A stretch of DNA of 64,000 bases from Actinosynnema pretiosum (GTDB lineage: Bacteria; Actinomycetota; Actinomycetes; Mycobacteriales; Pseudonocardiaceae). The stretch is from contig NZ_JAMTCF010000017.1 of NCBI RefSeq assembly GCF_024171695.1, positions 124,001-188,000 of the forward strand. Reading direction: 5' to 3'. Position 1 is the first letter of the stretch, and each line of letters begins with the position of its first letter. Below, one piece after another: positions 17,441 to 27,750 of the stretch. A model generated the notes under the pieces. The model saw nothing but the letters and a program-made list of their open reading frames with translations, was not told the DNA's origin and did not search any database. A program made the translations under genes and the position numbers.

Positions 17441-19165
17441 TCACCACCGGCAGCGGTCGGCGCCCCACGGCTCGTCGGCCCACCGGGCCCAGGCCAGGTT
17501 CCACTCGTTCCAGTGCTGCTTCCGGCCCGACCAGTGGCAGACCCGCAGCTCCTCGGGCAGCCGCGCCAGCGCCGGGGCGGCGTCCACGGACAGCGTCGCC
17601 AGGTAGGAGCGGTCGATCCGCCCGGTGGCCTCGTAGCGCGCCACGTTCGCCTCCGCGATCAGCAGTTCCGGGTCGGCGACCGCCAGCGCCAGCACCGCGC
17701 CCGCCGCCGTCGCCACCACCGCCCTCGGCAGCCAGGCCGCCGACAGCCGCACCCCGGCGGCCAGCACCGCCAGGCACACCAGGCCCAGCCACAGCTCGGC
17801 GGCCAGCGCCAGCACGCGCTGCTCGGTGAACCCGTAGGCCTGCTGGTAGAGCCACATGCGGTGCACGGCCGAGGCGACGATGACCAGGGTCAGCGCGCAC
17901 AGCGCCCCCGGCAGGGCGCGCAGCCACAGCCGGTCCCGCGCGGTGGCGCGCGCGGCGAACCTGGACACCGCGCCGAGCACGCCCAGCGTGAGCAGGGTGA
18001 CCACCAGCAGCTGGCCGAAACCGCCGCGCGCGTAGTCGGCGTACGTCAGGTCGGCGGTGACCTGCACGTGCCGGTCGCCGCCGAACAGGGTGCGCAGCTG
18101 CACCGCCACGAACGCGGCGAACAGCGCCACCAGCGCGCCCACCGGCAGCGCCCAGTCCCGCCGCGCCACGGCGGGCGCCGGTGCGAGTGGCGCGTCGAAG
18201 GTGTTCGGGACCGCGCGCAGCCGGTGCGCGGCCAGCACGCCCGCGCCCGCCGCCGCGCCCAGGACCGCGGTGACCCCGATCGGGGTGTCGGACCGGAGCA
18301 CCGCGCCCAGCACCAGGTCGGCGAACGCCTCGTCCGCGCTCACCAGCAGCGGGAGGAACACCAGCAGCACCGCGCAGGTCAGCGCCACCGGCCGCAGCCA
18401 GCCGCCCGTCGCGCGCGCCGAGACGCCGCGCGCGCCCCAGGACAGCGCGGTCGGCGCGGTGGCGGGCACCGCGACCGAGGCCCACAGCAACCCCCTGGCC
18501 GTGCGACCGCCGGTGACCGCGATCGAGGCGGTGACCAGGCCGGTGACCAGGCACAGGGCGAACAGCCAGTCGGACGCGCGGAACGCGGCCACCGACGCGA
18601 GCAGCACCGACAGCGCCGCCCAACCGGGGCGGACCCGGCCGACCAGGGCGAGCACGGCGAAGGCGGCGACCGGCCAGCCGACGCCGTGGCTCTCGTACGG
18701 GACCACGACCGCCGCGACCACGCCCGCGACCAGCGCGGCGAGGACGGCCCGGCTCCGGCGGGACTCGTCCGGCGGGGTGGCGGGGGAGGGGGTCGCGGGG
18801 GTGGTGGCGGCGCGACCGGGTTCCGCCGCCGGGGCGGGGTCCTCGGGTGAGCCGCCGTCCGCAGGTCCGCTCCCGCTCTCCGGCTCAGGTTTCCCCTCGT
18901 TCCCCGGTTCAGCTCCGCCCTCCGGCTCAGGTCTCCCCTCGCTCTCGGGCTCAGCTCCCTCCTCGCTCTCGGGCTCAGCACCCCTCTCACGTCCGGGCTC
19001 AGCACCCCTTTCCCCTCCGGGCTCAGGTGCCTCGTCCGCGCTCGGCTCAGGTCCGCTGACCGTCACCGACCCGATCCGGTCGCCGTTCCCCGATCCGATC
19101 CGGTCGCCGTTCCCCGGCTCGGTCCGGTCGCCGTCCTCCGGCTCGTCCTCGGGTTTTTTGGGCAT
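17441..19165 (-). CDS. DUF4173/DUF4153-type multi-spanning membrane protein
   Basis: 574 aa. The first 135 residues are disordered and acidic, built of Pro/Glu/Gly/Ser repeats and two GNGDRIGS copies; the DNA here is imperfectly tandem (18880-19130). About a dozen hydrophobic segments follow from residue 138 on, ending in a soluble, Trp-rich tail (CHWSGRKQHWNEWNLAWARW). The C-terminal part matches DUF4173 proteins of actinobacteria in layout (AVHRMWLYQQAYGFTEQR). ATG 19165 has GGAGGGGG upstream. It follows the histidine kinase gene by 61 bp and is probably the third gene of that operon, so it may be a target or sensor partner of the two-component system. Biochemical function unknown. Confidence 0.75.
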   Translation of the reverse strand: MPKKPEDEPEDGDRTEPGNGDRIGSGNGDRIGSVTVSGPEPSADEAPEPGGERGAEPGRERGAEPESEEGAEPESEGRPEPEGGAEPGNEGKPEPESGSGPADGGSPEDPAPAAEPGRAATTPATPSPATPPDESRRSRAVLAALVAGVVAAVVVPYESHGVGWPVAAFAVLALVGRVRPGWAALSVLLASVAAFRASDWLFALCLVTGLVTASIAVTGGRTARGLLWASVAVPATAPTALSWGARGVSARATGGWLRPVALTCAVLLVFLPLLVSADEAFADLVLGAVLRSDTPIGVTAVLGAAAGAGVLAAHRLRAVPNTFDAPLAPAPAVARRDWALPVGALVALFAAFVAVQLRTLFGGDRHVQVTADLTYADYARGGFGQLLVVTLLTLGVLGAVSRFAARATARDRLWLRALPGALCALTLVIVASAVHRMWLYQQAYGFTEQRVLALAAELWLGLVCLAVLAAGVRLSAAWLPRAVVATAAGAVLALAVADPELLIAEANVARYEATGRIDRSYLATLSVDAAPALARLPEELRVCHWSGRKQHWNEWNLAWARWADEPWGADRCRW

Positions 19166-19226
19166 GGTCGAGTCCCCCTCCGTGCAGGTGTGGTGTGTGT
19201 GGTGGTGCGGGTGCGCGGTGGTCCGC

Positions 19227-20258
19227 TCAGCCGGTCGGCGGTCGCCCGGTCCGGGGCAGGGTCACCTCGATGCGGCAGCCGGGCGCGTCGACCACCCGGA
19301 TCGAGCCGCCGTGCAGGTCGACCACCCACCGCGCGATGTCGAGCCCCAGCCCGGTCCCGCCGCCGCTGGCCCGCTCACCCCTGGTGAACCGCTCGAACAC
19401 CCGCTCGCGGTCCGCCTCGGCGATGCCGGGCCCGTCGTCCTGGACCACGAGCGCGAACACCTCGCCGACCGAGCGGGCGGTGATCCGCACCTCGCCGCCG
19501 GGCGGGGCGTGCCGGGTGGCGTTGTCCAGCAGGTTCTGCACGACCTGGTGCAACCGGGCGCGGTCGGCGGTGACCACCGAGCCCGGTGGCGCGTCGACGG
19601 TGAACCGGGTCGACGGGGCGGCCACCGAGGCCTCGGCGACGGCGGAGCCGAGCAGTTCCGGGACGTCCACCTCGGACAGGTCGAGCCGGTGCGCGCCCGC
19701 GTCGATGCGGGACAGGTCGAGCAGCTCCGCGACCAGCCTGCCCAGCCGCTCGGTCTGGGCCAGCGCGGTGCGCATGGTGGTGGCGTCGGCCTGCTCGACC
19801 CCGTCCACCACGTTCTCCAGCACGGCCTGGAGCGCCGTGATGGGGGTGCGCAGCTCGTGGGAGACGTTCGCGATGAGCTCGCGGCGGCGCTGGTCGGCGT
19901 CCGCGATGTCCGCCGCCATCTCGTTGAAGGCGACCGCGAGCTGCCCCACCTCGTCCCGCCCGGTCGCCCGGACCCGGCGGCTGTAGTCGCCGCGCCGCAT
20001 CGCGCCGACGGCCCAGGTCATCTCGCGCAGCGGGCGGGTCATGCCGTGGCCGACGAGCTGCGAGATGACCAGCGCGATGCCCAGCGCCCCGAACACCGTG
20101 GTCGGCGCGAGCCAGCCGATGCGGATGCGGAAGAACGCGAACGCGGCGGCCCACGACACCAGCACCACGGCGGCGATCTTCAACTTGATCGACCGCACCG
20201 GGTCCAGCGGCCGGGGAACCCGGTCCAGCAGCGCCCGAGCCCGTTCACGGCTGATCAC
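19227..20258 (-). CDS. sensor histidine kinase (two-component system)
   Basis: 343 aa. Two membrane segments (about 26-43 and 50-71) with almost no extracytoplasmic domain between them, then HAMP (72-125), HisKA with phospho-acceptor His134 (NVSHELRTP), and HATPase with N box NLLDNATRHA, G1 DDGPGIA and G2 GGGTGLGLDIA. The lack of a periplasmic sensor suggests intramembrane sensing or sensing through a partner such as the DUF4173 protein. The GTG at 20258 lies in the stop of the response regulator (GTGA overlap); the frame upstream of it is not protein-like. Confidence 0.93.
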   Translation of the reverse strand: MISRERARALLDRVPRPLDPVRSIKLKIAAVVLVSWAAAFAFFRIRIGWLAPTTVFGALGIALVISQLVGHGMTRPLREMTWAVGAMRRGDYSRRVRATGRDEVGQLAVAFNEMAADIADADQRRRELIANVSHELRTPITALQAVLENVVDGVEQADATTMRTALAQTERLGRLVAELLDLSRIDAGAHRLDLSEVDVPELLGSAVAEASVAAPSTRFTVDAPPGSVVTADRARLHQVVQNLLDNATRHAPPGGEVRITARSVGEVFALVVQDDGPGIAEADRERVFERFTRGERASGGGTGLGLDIARWVVDLHGGSIRVVDAPGCRIEVTLPRTGRPPTG

Positions 20259-20929
20259 CGAGGTACCTCCAGCGCGTAGCCGACGCTGTGCACGGTGCGG
20301 ATGAGCCCGCCGCCGAGCTTGCGGCGCAACGCCTTGACGTGGCTGTCGACCGTCCGCGTGCTGGTCCCCTCGGGCCAGTCCCACACCTCGCTCAGCAACC
20401 GCTCACGGGACTGCACCGCGCGGGGCCGCTCGGCGAGGTGCACGAGCAGCTGGAACTCGGTGGGCGTCAGGTGCACCTCGACACCACCTCTGACCACCCG
20501 CCGCTCCCCGAGGTCGACCTCGACGTCCCCGAGCACGATCCGGTTGCTCCGGGACTCCCGCTCCCGGTCGACCCGCCGGAGCAGGGCGTGCACGCGGGCG
20601 GCGAGCTCGCGCAGCGAGAAGGGCTTGGTGAGGTAGTCGTCGGCCCCGACGGCGAGCCCGACGAGCAGATCCGTCTCCTCACCGCGAGCGGTCAGCATGA
20701 GCACCGGCACGGCCCGGTGGGCCTGAACCCGACGGCACACCTCAAGCCCGTCGAAGCCGGGAAGCATGACGTCGAGCACGACCAGGTCGGGCCCCTCGGC
20801 CAGCGCCCGCTCCACCCCGGAGGGCCCGTCGTGCGCGACGAGAACCTCGAACCCCTCGGCCCGGAGCCGGGCGGCGACCGAGTCGGCGATGGTCGGGTCG
20901 TCCTCGACCACCAGCACCCTGCGCGTCAT
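20255..20929 (-). CDS. OmpR/PhoB-family response regulator
   Basis: 224 aa. Receiver domain with acidic pocket ED/D (residues 10-12), phospho-acceptor Asp53 (VVLDVMLPG), Thr (LMLTARG) and Lys (DDYLTKPFS), followed by an OmpR-type winged helix (LTPTEFQLLVHLAERP, TRTVDSHVKALRRKLGGG, VHSVGYALE). First gene of an operon with the kinase and the DUF4173 protein. ATG 20929 lacks a clear Shine-Dalgarno sequence. The upstream region is very G-rich. Confidence 0.95.
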   Translation of the reverse strand: MTRRVLVVEDDPTIADSVAARLRAEGFEVLVAHDGPSGVERALAEGPDLVVLDVMLPGFDGLEVCRRVQAHRAVPVLMLTARGEETDLLVGLAVGADDYLTKPFSLRELAARVHALLRRVDRERESRSNRIVLGDVEVDLGERRVVRGGVEVHLTPTEFQLLVHLAERPRAVQSRERLLSEVWDWPEGTSTRTVDSHVKALRRKLGGGLIRTVHSVGYALEVPR

Positions 20930-20942
20930 GAGGGCGACTTTA

Positions 20943-20970
20943 GGGGCGGGGTGTGGAGGGGGGTGGGGGG
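20943..20970 (+). other. G-rich tract with quadruplex potential
   Basis: Four or more runs of at least three G in 28 bp (GGGGCGGGG, GG, GGGGGG, GGGGGG) just upstream of the response regulator start at 20929 and about 115 bp before recD2. Confidence 0.5.
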
Positions 20971-21083
20971 AGTTGTGAAGGTTCTGTGGAGGGGGCGGTC
21001 ACGTGCCTGCGTGGACGTGCGTGGCACCGCCGCTCTCGTCCGATCCCCACCCCACCCACCCCCGACCGGGCTACGCTGCCCCC

Positions 21084-23261
21084 GTGGCCGAGGGTGCTGT
21101 GCTGGAAGCCGTCCTGGAGCGGATCACCTTCGCCAACGAGGAGACCGGGTACACCGTCGCCCGCGTCGACACCGGGCGTGGCGCCGATCTGGTCACCGTC
21201 GTCGGGGCCCTCCTCGGCGCGCAGCCCGGCGAGTCCATCCGGATGCGCGGGCGCTGGGGATCGCACCCCCAGTACGGCAAGCAGTTCCACGTCGACGACT
21301 ACACCACCGTCCTCCCCGCCACGATCCAGGGCATCCGCCGCTACCTCGGCTCCGGCCTGATCAAGGGCATCGGCCCCGTGCTCGCCGACCGGATCGTCAC
21401 GCACTTCGGGGTCGACGCGCTCGACGTCATCGAGCAGCACCCCGAGCGCCTGATCGAGGTGCCCAAGCTCGGGCCCAAGCGGACCAGGATGATCGCCGCC
21501 GCGTGGGAGGAGCAGAAGGCCATCAAGGAGGTCATGGTCTTCCTGCAAGGGGTCGGGGTCTCCACGTCCCTCGCGGTGCGCATCTACAAGCAGTACACCG
21601 ACCGCTCCATCGACGTCGTCCGCCAGGAGCCCTACCGGCTCGCCACCGACGTGTGGGGCATCGGCTTCCGCACCGCCGACGTCATCGCCAAGGCCGTCGG
21701 CATCCCGCACGACAGCCCCCAGCGCATCAAGGCCGGTCTCCAGTTCACGCTCTCCGAGGCCACCGGCGACGGCAACTGCTTCCTGCCCGAGAACGAGCTC
21801 ATCGGCGACGCCATCCGCATCCTCCAGGTCGACGCGGGCCTGGTCATCGACTGCCTCGCCGAGCTCGTCGACGAGGAGGGGGTGGTCCGCGAGATCCAGC
21901 CGGACGGCGAAGCGGGCATCTACCTCATCCCCTTCCACCGCGCCGAGATCTCACTGGCGACCCAGCTGCGCCGACTCCTCACCACCGACGACGACCGCCT
22001 CCCCGCGTTCGCCTCCGTCGACTGGCACAAGGCGTTCCGCTGGCTCGGCGCCGAGCTGGAGGGCAAGCAGGAGGCCGCCGTGCGCCTGGCCCTCACCACC
22101 AAGGTCGCCGTCCTCACCGGCGGACCCGGCTGCGGCAAGAGCTTCACCGTGCGCTCGATCGTGCGGCTCGCCCTGGCCAAGGGCGCGAAGGTCGTCCTGG
22201 CCGCCCCGACGGGACGCGCCGCGAAGCGGCTGGCCGAGCTGACCGGGCACCAGGCGTCCACCGTGCACCGCCTGCTGGAGCTCAAGCCCGGCGGTGACGC
22301 CGCCTACGACCGCGACCGGCCCCTCGACGCCGACCTCGTGGTCGTGGACGAGGCGTCCATGCTGGACCTGCTGCTCGCCAACAAGCTCGTCAAGGCCGTC
22401 CCTCCCGGCGCGCACCTGCTGCTGGTCGGCGACGTGGACCAGCTGCCCTCGGTGGGCGCGGGCGAGGTGCTGCGGGACGTGCTGGCCACCGGCAGCCCGG
22501 TGCCGAACGTGCGCCTCACGCACGTCTTCCGCCAGGCCCAGCAGTCCGGCGTGGTCACCAACGCGCACCGGATCAACGCGGGCGAGCTCCCGGTGGTGCA
22601 GGGGCTCGCGGACTTCTTCCTGTTCCCGGTCGAGGACGCCGAGGAGGCGGCCGAGATGACCGTGGACGTGGTCGCGCGCCGCATCCCGCGCAAGTTCGGC
22701 CTCGACCCGCGCAAGGACGTGCAGGTCCTCGCGCCGATGCACCGGGGCGCGGCGGGCGCGGGCGGGCTCAACGCCGTGCTGCAGGAGGCGCTGACCCCCG
22801 CGCGCGATGGCCTGCCGGAGCGCAGGTTCGGCGGGCGGGTGTTCCGGGTCGGGGACAAGGTCACCCAGATCCGCAACAACTACGACAAGGGCGCGAACGG
22901 GGTCTTCAACGGCACGCTCGGGGTGGTCACCGGGATCGACTCGGTGGAGCAGAGGGTGACGGTCCGGACCGATGAGGACGAGGACGTGGATTATGAGTTC
23001 GGCGAGCTGGACGAGTTGACCCACGCCTACGCCATGACGATTCACCGTTCACAGGGCAGTGAGTACCCGTGCGTGGTCGTCCCAATCACCACGAGTGCCT
23101 GGATGATGCTCCAGCGGAACCTGCTGTACACGGCGGTGACCCGCGCGAAGAAGATCGTCGTGCTGGTCGGGTCGCGCAAGGCGATCGGGCAGGCGGTGCG
23201 CACGGTGGGCGCGGGGCGCAGGCACACCGCGCTCGACCACCGGCTCACCGGCGCGCTCTGA
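21084..23261 (+). CDS. recD2: RecD2-type ATP-dependent DNA helicase (SF1B)
   Basis: 725 aa. N-terminal OB-like region, helix-hairpin-helix stretch (LIKGIGPVLADRIVTHFG ... VPKLGPKRTRMI), then helicase domains: Walker A GGPGCGKSFT (346-355), motif VVVDEASMLD, LLLVGDVDQLPSVGAG, and the C-terminal motif AMTIHRSQGSEYP with YTAVTRAKK. This is the RecD2/YrrC family of 5'-3' helicases that act without RecBC. I chose GTG 21084 rather than the GTG at 21003 because the family starts at about EGAVLEAVLERITF and a TACGCT -10 box lies 6 nt before it, which suggests a leaderless mRNA. A strong terminator follows. Confidence 0.92.
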   Translation: MAEGAVLEAVLERITFANEETGYTVARVDTGRGADLVTVVGALLGAQPGESIRMRGRWGSHPQYGKQFHVDDYTTVLPATIQGIRRYLGSGLIKGIGPVLADRIVTHFGVDALDVIEQHPERLIEVPKLGPKRTRMIAAAWEEQKAIKEVMVFLQGVGVSTSLAVRIYKQYTDRSIDVVRQEPYRLATDVWGIGFRTADVIAKAVGIPHDSPQRIKAGLQFTLSEATGDGNCFLPENELIGDAIRILQVDAGLVIDCLAELVDEEGVVREIQPDGEAGIYLIPFHRAEISLATQLRRLLTTDDDRLPAFASVDWHKAFRWLGAELEGKQEAAVRLALTTKVAVLTGGPGCGKSFTVRSIVRLALAKGAKVVLAAPTGRAAKRLAELTGHQASTVHRLLELKPGGDAAYDRDRPLDADLVVVDEASMLDLLLANKLVKAVPPGAHLLLVGDVDQLPSVGAGEVLRDVLATGSPVPNVRLTHVFRQAQQSGVVTNAHRINAGELPVVQGLADFFLFPVEDAEEAAEMTVDVVARRIPRKFGLDPRKDVQVLAPMHRGAAGAGGLNAVLQEALTPARDGLPERRFGGRVFRVGDKVTQIRNNYDKGANGVFNGTLGVVTGIDSVEQRVTVRTDEDEDVDYEFGELDELTHAYAMTIHRSQGSEYPCVVVPITTSAWMMLQRNLLYTAVTRAKKIVVLVGSRKAIGQAVRTVGAGRRHTALDHRLTGAL

Positions 23262-23364
23262 TCACCCACCGCGACCGCCAGGACCGCGCCGCCGGAACCG
23301 CTGCGACCACCAGGACCGCGACCACCAGGACCGCGACCGCCGGAACCGGAACCCCCGCGACGCG

Positions 23365-23405
23365 GAGCGGCCCCCACCGGCACGGGAGTCCGGTGGGGGC
23401 CGCTC
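23365..23405. terminator. bidirectional terminator between recD2 and the chitinase gene
   Basis: Perfect 16-bp arms 23365-23380 and 23390-23405 with a 9-nt loop. The 100 bp before it hold imperfect short direct repeats of the type GACCACCAGGACCGC. Confidence 0.85.
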
Positions 23406-23421
23406 GGTCAAGCGGTCGTGA

Positions 23422-25032
<1,611 letters not shown>

Positions 25033-25070
25033 GTGCTCCTCGCAGGGAAACTCGGTGCAGGGTGAGGCAA

Positions 25071-25112
25071 ACATGTGGTTCAGACCACTTGGTGGTCAAG
25101 GTCTAGACCACT
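25071..25112 (-). promoter_or_regulatory. chitinase promoter with two DasR-like (dre) sites
   Basis: Minus-strand promoter TTGACC (25094-25099), 17-bp spacer, ACATGT (25071-25076). Two 16-bp sites resemble the Streptomyces dre consensus ACTGGTCTAGACCANT: TGTGGTTCAGACCACT (25074-25089, 12 of 16) and CAAGGTCTAGACCACT (25097-25112, 13 of 16). They flank and overlap the -35 region. A perfect GACCAC/GTGGTC palindrome links them. Confidence 0.75.
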
Positions 25113-25307
25113 TCATCACTCCAAAGGACTAGTGGTACTCCGGGAGGGCGCACCGTGGGAACCCCTGAAACCGCCTCGGGGTCGGCTACGACCTCCGGAG
25201 GAGGCCGGGGTCATCCCTCGGGGAGACGACGCGGGGCCGCCCGTGCCAGCAGGATCGTGGGCAGCTCCGCAGCATGGGGGCACGGACCCGACGAACCGGA
25301 GGACGCG

Positions 25308-26450
25308 TTGAGGCTCAAGAGGGGGACCGCGCTCGTCGCGGCGGCTTCGCTGGCACTGGTGGGGATCGCGGGGACGGCGACGGCCGCGCCGTCGCCGGAG
25401 GGGACCGCGGTGGGGGAGACCGCGGCGGGGGGCCGCATCGACCGGGCCGTGGTGCAGAAGGCCCTGGACGACATGGTCGCGCTGGGCGCGCAGGGCGTCC
25501 AGGTGCGGCTCACCGACGGGCGGCAGCAGCTCACCGCCCGCGCGGGCACCGCCGAGCGCGGCTCGGCCAGGCCCGTTCCGCTGAACGGCCGGTACCGGGT
25601 CGGCAGCATCACCAAGACGTTCGTGTCGGTCGTGGTGCTCCAGCTCGTCGGGGAGGGCAGGATCGGCCTTGACGAGCCGATCTCCCGCCACCTGCCCGGT
25701 CTGCTGCCCGACGGCGACCGGATCACCGTCCGGATGCTGCTCCAGCACACCAGCGGGCTCTACGACTACACGAACGACCTGTTCGCCGACATCGCCGACT
25801 TCGAGCGGCTGCGCTGGCGCACCTGGCAGCCCGCCGAGCTGGTCGCGCTGTCCACCGCGAAGCCGCTCGACTTCGAGCCCGGCAGCCGGTGGAGCTACTC
25901 CAACACCAACTACGTCGTGCTCGGCGAGCTGATCGCCAGGACCACCGGGAGGCCGTACGGCGAGGCCGTCGAGCGCCGCGTCCTCAAGCCGCTCGGCCTG
26001 CGCGACACCAGCGTGCCCGGCACCAGGGTCGACATCCCCGGCCCGCACGCCCACGGGTACCAGCGGTACACGCCCGAGGAGTTCGCCGACGCCACCCGGC
26101 TCAACCCCTCCATGGCGCACGCGGCCGGGGAGATCATCTCGACGACGGCGGACACCGACCGGTTCGTCGACGCCCTGCTCGACGGCAGGCTGCTCAAGCC
26201 CGCGCAGCAGGCCGAGATGCTCAGGACCACCGAGCTGAGCCCCAACTACGGCCTGGGCATCGAGCGGATGGACGTGCCCTGCGGGAAGGTCGCCAGCGGC
26301 CACAGCGGCGGCATCCCCGGCTACAGCTCGCTGATGATCAGCACCGACGACACCCGCCAGCGGCTGGAGCTGTCCGTCACCACCGGTCCTGACCTCCAGG
26401 GGCAGCCGAACGAGGCGCTGCACGCGCTGTTCACCGAGCTGTTCTGCTGA
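25308..26450 (+). CDS. secreted serine hydrolase, beta-lactamase / D-Ala-D-Ala carboxypeptidase class
   Basis: 380 aa. Signal peptide (ALVAAASLALVGIAGTATA), then a class C beta-lactamase fold with SxxK (GSITKTF), YxN (WSYSNTNY) and HSGG near the C terminus. Members hydrolyse D-Ala peptides or related amides and esters in the cell wall; the exact substrate cannot be read. The TTG at 25308 is chosen as the start because GGAGG precedes it by 5 nt and the signal peptide begins there; a longer frame upstream is not protein-like. Divergent from the chitinase, 275 bp apart. A hairpin terminator follows. Confidence 0.85.
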   Translation: MRLKRGTALVAAASLALVGIAGTATAAPSPEGTAVGETAAGGRIDRAVVQKALDDMVALGAQGVQVRLTDGRQQLTARAGTAERGSARPVPLNGRYRVGSITKTFVSVVVLQLVGEGRIGLDEPISRHLPGLLPDGDRITVRMLLQHTSGLYDYTNDLFADIADFERLRWRTWQPAELVALSTAKPLDFEPGSRWSYSNTNYVVLGELIARTTGRPYGEAVERRVLKPLGLRDTSVPGTRVDIPGPHAHGYQRYTPEEFADATRLNPSMAHAAGEIISTTADTDRFVDALLDGRLLKPAQQAEMLRTTELSPNYGLGIERMDVPCGKVASGHSGGIPGYSSLMISTDDTRQRLELSVTTGPDLQGQPNEALHALFTELFC

Positions 26451-26515
26451 GCGCGCCACCCCCGCCGCGCCACCGGGACGACCGCCGTCCACCCCGGCGG
26501 CCCGGCGGGGGAGCC

Positions 26516-26551
26516 GATCGGGCGGCGGTCCGCGCGAACCGCCGCCCGATC
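26516..26551 (+). terminator. terminator after the serine hydrolase gene
   Basis: Perfect 14-bp arms 26516-26529 and 26538-26551 with an 8-nt loop, 66 bp past the stop codon. Confidence 0.75.
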
Positions 26552-26654
26552 CGGCGCGCGGGGCCCGTGCGGGATGCCGAATCCCCGTCCGGAGCAATCC
26601 CTCAACCCTAAAGCAACAGCATGGCGCAACTACCGCGCGTGCCAGAATGACCAC

Positions 26655-27707
26655 GTGCCGAACTTGCGCTTCCTGCGCGGCTACAACGACGCGGTCGTGC
26701 TCGGACTGGCCAGGTCCGGCGCGGTGACCAGGGTCGAGCTGGCCGAGCGCAGCGGGCTCACCCCCCAGGCCGTCTCCAAGATCGTCAACCGGCTCATCGA
26801 CGACGGCCTGCTCCTGGAGTCCGGCACCCGCAACGTCGGCGTCGGCAAGCCCCGCACCCTGCTGGCGCTCGCCGCCGACCGCAGGCTCGCCCTCGGCGCC
26901 CAGGTCGAGCGGGACGAGCTGCGGGTCGTGCTCACCGACCTCGCCGGGGACGTGGTCGGCCGCGCCGTCGCCCCGCTGCCCGCCGGGTTCGGGCCGGACG
27001 CGTTCGTCACCGAGCTGGCCGCGCTCGCCGACCGGCTGCGCACCCCCGACGTGGAGGAGCGCCTGCTGGGCCTGGGGATCGGGTTCGTCGGGCCGCTCGA
27101 CCACCGCACCGGCACCGTGCTCGACCCGAACGGCCTGAGCGGGTGGAACGAGGTGCCGCTGCGCGACCTGGCCGAGAAGCGCCTCGGCCTGCCGGTCGTG
27201 GTGGACAAGGACACCAACGCGGCGATCGTGGCCGAGTCCTGGCGGCGCGGCGAGGAGCTGCGCGACGCGGTGCTGGTGTGGGTCGGCACCGGGCTCGGCG
27301 CGGGGCTGCTGCTCGACGGCCGGGTGCACCGGGGCGCGCGGACCAACGCGGGCGAGTTCGGGCACACCTCGGTCCAGCTCGACGGGCCGCCGTGCGTGTG
27401 CGGGCGGGCCGGGTGCGCCGAGGCGGTGCACAACGCGGCGGCCACGCGCGGTGACCTCGACGCGGCCACCACGGTGGTCGGGGTGGCGGTCGCGGGGCTC
27501 GTCCAGGTGCTCGACGTGGAGCGCGTGGTGCTCGCCGGGCGCGCCGTCCTGGCTCACCCCGAAGCGTATGCGGAGGGTGTCCGTTACCACTTGCCGAAAC
27601 ACGATTGGCTGGTAGTCGACGTCGAAGTGACCCCGTTGGGTGACGACTTGGTCGCTGCGGGTGCCGCGATGCTGGTCTTGAGCGAGTTCTACGGACGTCC
27701 GCGCTGA
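26655..27707 (+). CDS. ROK-family transcriptional regulator / sugar kinase-like
   Basis: 350 aa. N-terminal winged helix (RVELAERSGLTPQAVSKIVNRL), then a ROK ATPase-fold domain with VDKDTNAAIVAES, GTGLGAGLLLDGRV and the zinc motif CVCGRAGCAEA. ROK proteins with an HTH repress sugar genes. GTG 26655 is 6 nt behind CAGAAT, a -10-like box, suggesting a leaderless mRNA. It stands alone between a terminator and the PP2C gene; no sugar gene is adjacent, so the target is unknown. The zinc-motif spacing looks intact. Confidence 0.88.
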   Translation: MPNLRFLRGYNDAVVLGLARSGAVTRVELAERSGLTPQAVSKIVNRLIDDGLLLESGTRNVGVGKPRTLLALAADRRLALGAQVERDELRVVLTDLAGDVVGRAVAPLPAGFGPDAFVTELAALADRLRTPDVEERLLGLGIGFVGPLDHRTGTVLDPNGLSGWNEVPLRDLAEKRLGLPVVVDKDTNAAIVAESWRRGEELRDAVLVWVGTGLGAGLLLDGRVHRGARTNAGEFGHTSVQLDGPPCVCGRAGCAEAVHNAAATRGDLDAATTVVGVAVAGLVQVLDVERVVLAGRAVLAHPEAYAEGVRYHLPKHDWLVVDVEVTPLGDDLVAAGAAMLVLSEFYGRPR

Positions 27708-27750
27708 CTCGCCGCACGTCCGCGCGGCGGCGGGTGATTCACTGTGCGGC

